From: Tanytarsus gracilentus
Taxonomy: Eukaryota; Arthropoda; Insecta; Diptera; Chironomidae
Direction of reading: 5' to 3'
Assembly: GCA_038502055.1 (NCBI GenBank)
Contig: JAXRKN010000044.1
Coordinates: 1,956,001-2,020,000 of the forward strand
Length of the DNA stretch: 64,000 nt
The position numbers and the translations under genes were made by a program. This document shows, piece by piece, positions 63,001 through 64,000 of this stretch; within the stretch, counting starts at the first letter, position 1; every line of letters starts with the position of its first letter. The notes beneath the pieces were generated by a model, which worked only from the letters and a program-made list of their open reading frames with translations, did no database searches and was not told the DNA's origin.

Positions 63001-63210
63001 ATCATGAGTCGCTAAATTTGAAAATGAACTTTACCTGCATTTTTTAATCCAATAGGAAATGACTGCCAAGGCGCCAACAGCAACCAAAACGAGCGAATAC
63101 CAAAATGTTGTCTGTTAAAAATTTATTCATTATTTTTGTGAATTTAAAATTATTTCGTAACAACTTACAAGCCAAAAGTGGTGCGATGCGTTTTTTGATT
63201 CAAGTCTCAT
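49530..63210 (-). CDS. Slob: Slowpoke-binding protein (Slob)/PXK-like pseudokinase gene, 12 coding exons identified
   Basis: Spliced model, 5' to 3' on the minus strand: 63210-63169, then either 63111-63035 or 57655-57411, then 56660-56556, 56261-56100, 54014-53804, 53742-53506, 53451-53270, 52491-52290, 52231-52109, 52053-51914, 51015-49530. All junctions are GT-AG and the phases agree. With the transmembrane exon the product is 988 residues; with the alternative exon it is 1044. The middle (about residues 130-447) is a PXK/Slob-type kinase-like domain. The HRD position reads HGHLHSGN (323-330), so the catalytic Asp is absent. DFG is replaced by GVARLSGLENSLLG, and CFGHLLFEM matches subdomain IX. 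SLLNAVRKRH with SEGSSPCTPPSTP follows. In Drosophila, Slob binds and modulates the Slowpoke calcium-activated potassium channel and 14-3-3; a similar neuronal role here is inferred. The 494-residue Ser-rich tail is not recognised from another family. Confidence 0.9.
51914..52053 (-). CDS. Slob: Slob-like gene, conserved post-kinase segment
   Basis: The 140-nt exon encodes SFNKHSMSSSTMSLLNAV, then RKRHSTMHGSFSEGSSPCTP and PSTPRDRQ. The block with SLLNAVRKRH and SEGSSPCTPPSTP is a strong Slob-family signature. It ends in phase 2 (CAA GG, then GTATGTG). If the next intron is not removed, the frame continues 21 residues (YVKVDTISF...) to a stop at 51847, giving a short C-terminus. Confidence 0.93.
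52109..52231 (-). CDS. Slob: Slob-like gene, end of the pseudokinase C-lobe
   Basis: The 41-codon exon is phase 0 at both ends and encodes VVEVLQMIFDSPGGYPTLEE, then LVLCDLFRNIDLREMRGIFVP. This is the typical end of the PXK/Slob kinase-like domain. The introns on either side are 58 bp (52290-52231) and 55 bp (52109-52053). Confidence 0.93.
52290..52491 (-). CDS. Slob: Slob-like gene, pseudokinase C-lobe exon
   Basis: The 202-nt exon begins one base into an Arg codon and reads LSGLENSLLGLNSR, then SSPDIENIDVICFGHLLFEM and ends LDLERYPQ. ENIDVICFGHLLFEM corresponds to kinase subdomain IX. The DFG position is not acidic. The donor is CAG then GTAAAC, phase 0. The flanking intron toward 53270 is 778 bp and shows no other coding signal. 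Confidence 0.93.
53270..53451 (-). CDS. Slob: Slob-like gene, pseudokinase catalytic-loop exon
   Basis: The 182-nt exon encodes SQWKESYGRKYFKK, then GLPISQVQRLGRQILEALLF and GIPSHGHLHSGNVILQNGVA. HGHLHSGNVIL occupies the catalytic loop and lacks the Asp of HRD, which marks the domain as catalytically atypical or inactive, as in PXK relatives. It ends in phase 2 (GCG AG, then GTATGA). Confidence 0.95.
53506..53742 (-). CDS. Slob: Slob-like gene, pseudokinase N-lobe exon
   Basis: The 237-nt exon is phase 0 at both ends. It encodes IKTDRLMTLLPLPPNCVALE and continues to QHPYIYPILDLG and YACLVMPFNPRGSLKDLIYK. The last part is the hinge plus the start of the C-lobe in the PXK fold (MPFNPRGSLKDLIYK). 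The donor is AAA then GTGAGT. The following intron is only 54 bp and has no in-frame stop. Confidence 0.92.
53804..54014 (-). CDS. Slob: Slob-like gene, start of the kinase-like domain
   Basis: The 211-nt exon encodes NNVKFQYSAILDSGIGA, then the KEWLVSTGGRYEVLAHLDD segment and KHWFLLNDST. This is the region leading into the pseudokinase N-lobe in the Slob/PXK family. It begins in phase 2 after a GTGCAG acceptor, so any of the upstream phase-2 exons can join directly. It ends in phase 0 (ACG, then GTAAAG). Confidence 0.9.
54015..56099 (-). other. Slob-like intron, 2.1 kb
   Basis: GT-AG bounded, AT-rich, no supported ORF. It holds GACACT/GTGTCC-type arm motifs at about 54702, 55431, 55498 and 55614. 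Confidence 0.7.
56100..56261 (-). CDS. Slob: Slob-like gene, Ser-rich exon with two RSxS motifs
   Basis: 162 nt, phase 2 at both ends, so skippable in frame. It reads GRSVSSEQENSESEHSEKSP, then LVSTKSLAK and LLFHRSMSTQEN. RSVS and RSMS lie about 32 residues apart. They resemble 14-3-3/CaMKII-type phosphosites, and Drosophila Slob is known to bind 14-3-3 through two phosphoserines near its N-terminus. That these are the equivalent sites is an inference. The donor is AG then GTTAAT. Confidence 0.8.
56556..56660 (-). CDS. Slob: Slob-like gene, Arg/Lys-rich exon
   Basis: Phase 2 at both ends, 105 nt, so it can be included or skipped without a frameshift. It encodes SSYRKKKRRHVRRTQSQ and continues to SKRLLF. 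The basic cluster KKKRRHVRR sits directly after the transmembrane exon in the anchored model, consistent with a cytoplasmic stop-transfer region. It would also pass as a nuclear-localisation-like motif in the soluble form. Confidence 0.75.
57411..57655 (-). CDS. Slob: Slob-like gene, alternative exon encoding a basic soluble segment
   Basis: A 245-nt exon that starts in phase 0 after a TCGCGTAG acceptor and ends in phase 2 (TCT AG, then GTATGA). It encodes 81 residues rich in Lys, Arg and Gln, for example NKTINSVLKNSRKIIVRV, with no hydrophobic anchor. The unspliced upstream frame has an immediate stop, so the exon needs an upstream phase-0 exon. The ATG exon ending at 63169 fits. Alternatively translation could begin at an internal Met. 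Its 3' junction makes Arg with the first base of the 56660 exon. Confidence 0.65.
57656..63034 (-). other. Slob-like intronic region separating the two alternative exons, 5.4 kb
   Basis: It contains MITE copy 2. No further exon was identified, though a short alternative first exon could be missed by eye. Confidence 0.6.
59493..60251 (-). mobile_element. MITE with AGGGATCCT ends and 10-bp target duplication, copy 2
   Basis: The 759-bp element lies within the large Slob-like intron between the two alternative exons. The ends are AGGGATCCTTAATTCACC and, on the opposite strand, AGGGATCCTCACGG. They are flanked by the exact 10-bp repeat ATTCTGGATT (59483-59492, 60252-60261). It is inverted relative to the 17.3-kb copy. 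Its right end preserves more CACCGGTGATCACC units than copy 1. No transposase is present. Confidence 0.87.
63035..63111 (-). CDS. Slob: Slob-like gene, alternative exon encoding a transmembrane anchor
   Basis: This 77-nt exon lies 57 bp from the start exon. It encodes 25 residues beginning TTFWYSLVLVAVGALAVISY and followed by WIKKC. It is one hydrophobic helix of about 20 residues with basic KK on its C-terminal side, as in a signal anchor with the C-terminus in the cytoplasm. It starts in phase 0 and ends in phase 2 (TGC AG, then GTAAAG). It can therefore join in frame to the exon at 56660, 56261 or 54014, but not to the exon at 57655. Confidence 0.6.
63169..63210 (-). CDS. Slob: Slob-like gene, candidate start-codon exon
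   Basis: Encodes 14 residues, MRLESKNASHHFWL, and ends in phase 0 at a good donor (CTT then GTAAGTT). The start context has a purine at -3. An acceptor (TTTCAG) lies at 63229-63231, so the exon probably begins at 63228 with a few bases of 5'UTR and a non-coding exon further upstream. The sequence NAS at residues 7-9 is a potential N-glycosylation site if this end is extracytoplasmic. Assignment to Slob rests on strand, position and phase compatibility, not on homology. Confidence 0.6.
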
Positions 63211-63228
63211 TTCAATTCATGGATGCTT

Positions 63229-64000
63229 CTGAAATTAAGTGAAAAATAATTAAATTAACAAAAGAGTAAAATTGGTTTGACAAAAGTTTGAAAAAAATTT
63301 GAGCTTTTTATGAAAGCTTGAAAAAGCTTTAGAGAACTTTCAAGATTTTTTTATTTTTACCTTTCACAAAAGTTTTAATTTATTTTTTTGTTTAAATCAA
63401 TTTTCTCGTTCAAAATTTTCTATTGAAAAATATAAAACCAGCAAGATGGTTTCCATGACTAGATTCAATACTGCAAAGTAATAAAAAATTGTTAAATCGA
63501 TGAGAAAATATACATGAATTTTGCCCATTTTTGAGAGCCGCAAAATTAAATCCAATAAAATCGCCTTAATAAATTAAATCATTTATTGTTATTGAATTAA
63601 ACTGCAGTTCATTTTCACTTAATCGTCCTCACTTTTTTCCTCTCGGTGATGGTTGAAATTTGTCGATTTTGCTGGAACTGTTCCAACCAAAAAAGTGAGA
63701 GACGAAGAGTTTTTAATAAAGTTATCGAAGCGGTGGTACATTAAAATATGCATAATGATATGGACAGCCACAATGAAGTTATTTATGGTCGGTAGATAGA
63801 GCAGTTTGCGACACATTCCGTGTGAGTTCAAATAGATGGAAATTCATGAAAACAAAGAAAATTTGTTTCATTTTCAATTTTGTTTCATCTCATAATTTAT
63901 CCTCAAATTCCAGCCAAAAATTTACATGTCCATAAAAATAAAATCCACACATGCTCATGAGCAGAAAAGCTTTTCGCTATCATCCTTCGATGCATGTCGT
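63229..64000. other. Region upstream of the Slob-like start exon
   Basis: The acceptor at 63229-63231 implies that at least one 5'UTR exon lies further upstream, here or beyond the window. A 70-codon open frame at 63619-63831 (minus) has no recognisable motif. Confidence 0.45.

Noticed and set aside
1..64000. tRNA, rRNA, known insect microRNA or CRISPR-like array
   Set aside because: None recognised by eye; a covariance-model search would be needed to exclude small RNAs.

Overview
The window looks like nuclear DNA of an insect, probably a fly (Diptera). It is strongly AT-rich and gene-poor, its introns are either 54-57 bp or kilobases long, and it carries a Slowpoke-binding-protein (Slob) type gene plus a tandem pair of insect CRAL-TRIO genes. 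The fly placement is an inference from gene content and intron style. No prokaryotic or viral gene was seen.

Layout. From 1 to about 41.5 kb I find no convincing coding sequence. This stretch is AT-rich non-coding DNA with several mobile or repetitive elements. They are a hairpin-ended element swollen by tandem repeats (about 9719-11059), a long poly-A tract (12882-12960), a 688-bp MITE with a 10-bp target duplication (17336-18023), a short relative of the hairpin-ended element (34349-34617), and a TIR element with three 120-bp tandem units (34856-35644). From 41.6 to 46.6 kb lie two head-to-tail minus-strand CRAL-TRIO lipid-transfer genes, of 300 and 297 residues after splicing. The large intron of the upstream copy holds a ~1.78-kb retroposon-like insertion with a ~20-bp target duplication and an (AATC)n tail. 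From 49.5 to 63.2 kb lies a minus-strand Slob/PXK-like pseudokinase gene. I could assemble it from twelve exons with consistent splice sites and reading phases. One large intron of this gene contains a second, inverted copy of the 17.3-kb MITE.

How the parts fit. The Slob-like gene has a Ser/basic-rich N-terminal region with two RSxS motifs, a PXK-type pseudokinase domain without the catalytic Asp, the conserved block containing SLLNAVRKRH, and a 494-residue Ser-rich acidic tail. The most interesting structural observation is two alternative second exons with the same phases (start phase 0, end phase 2). One encodes a transmembrane anchor and the other a soluble basic segment. They cannot both be included in frame, so they look like mutually exclusive exons that would switch the protein between membrane-bound and soluble forms. 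The CRAL-TRIO pair is a local duplication in which each copy has one private intron. All exon models are hand-built from sequence. Transcript data would be the decisive check.
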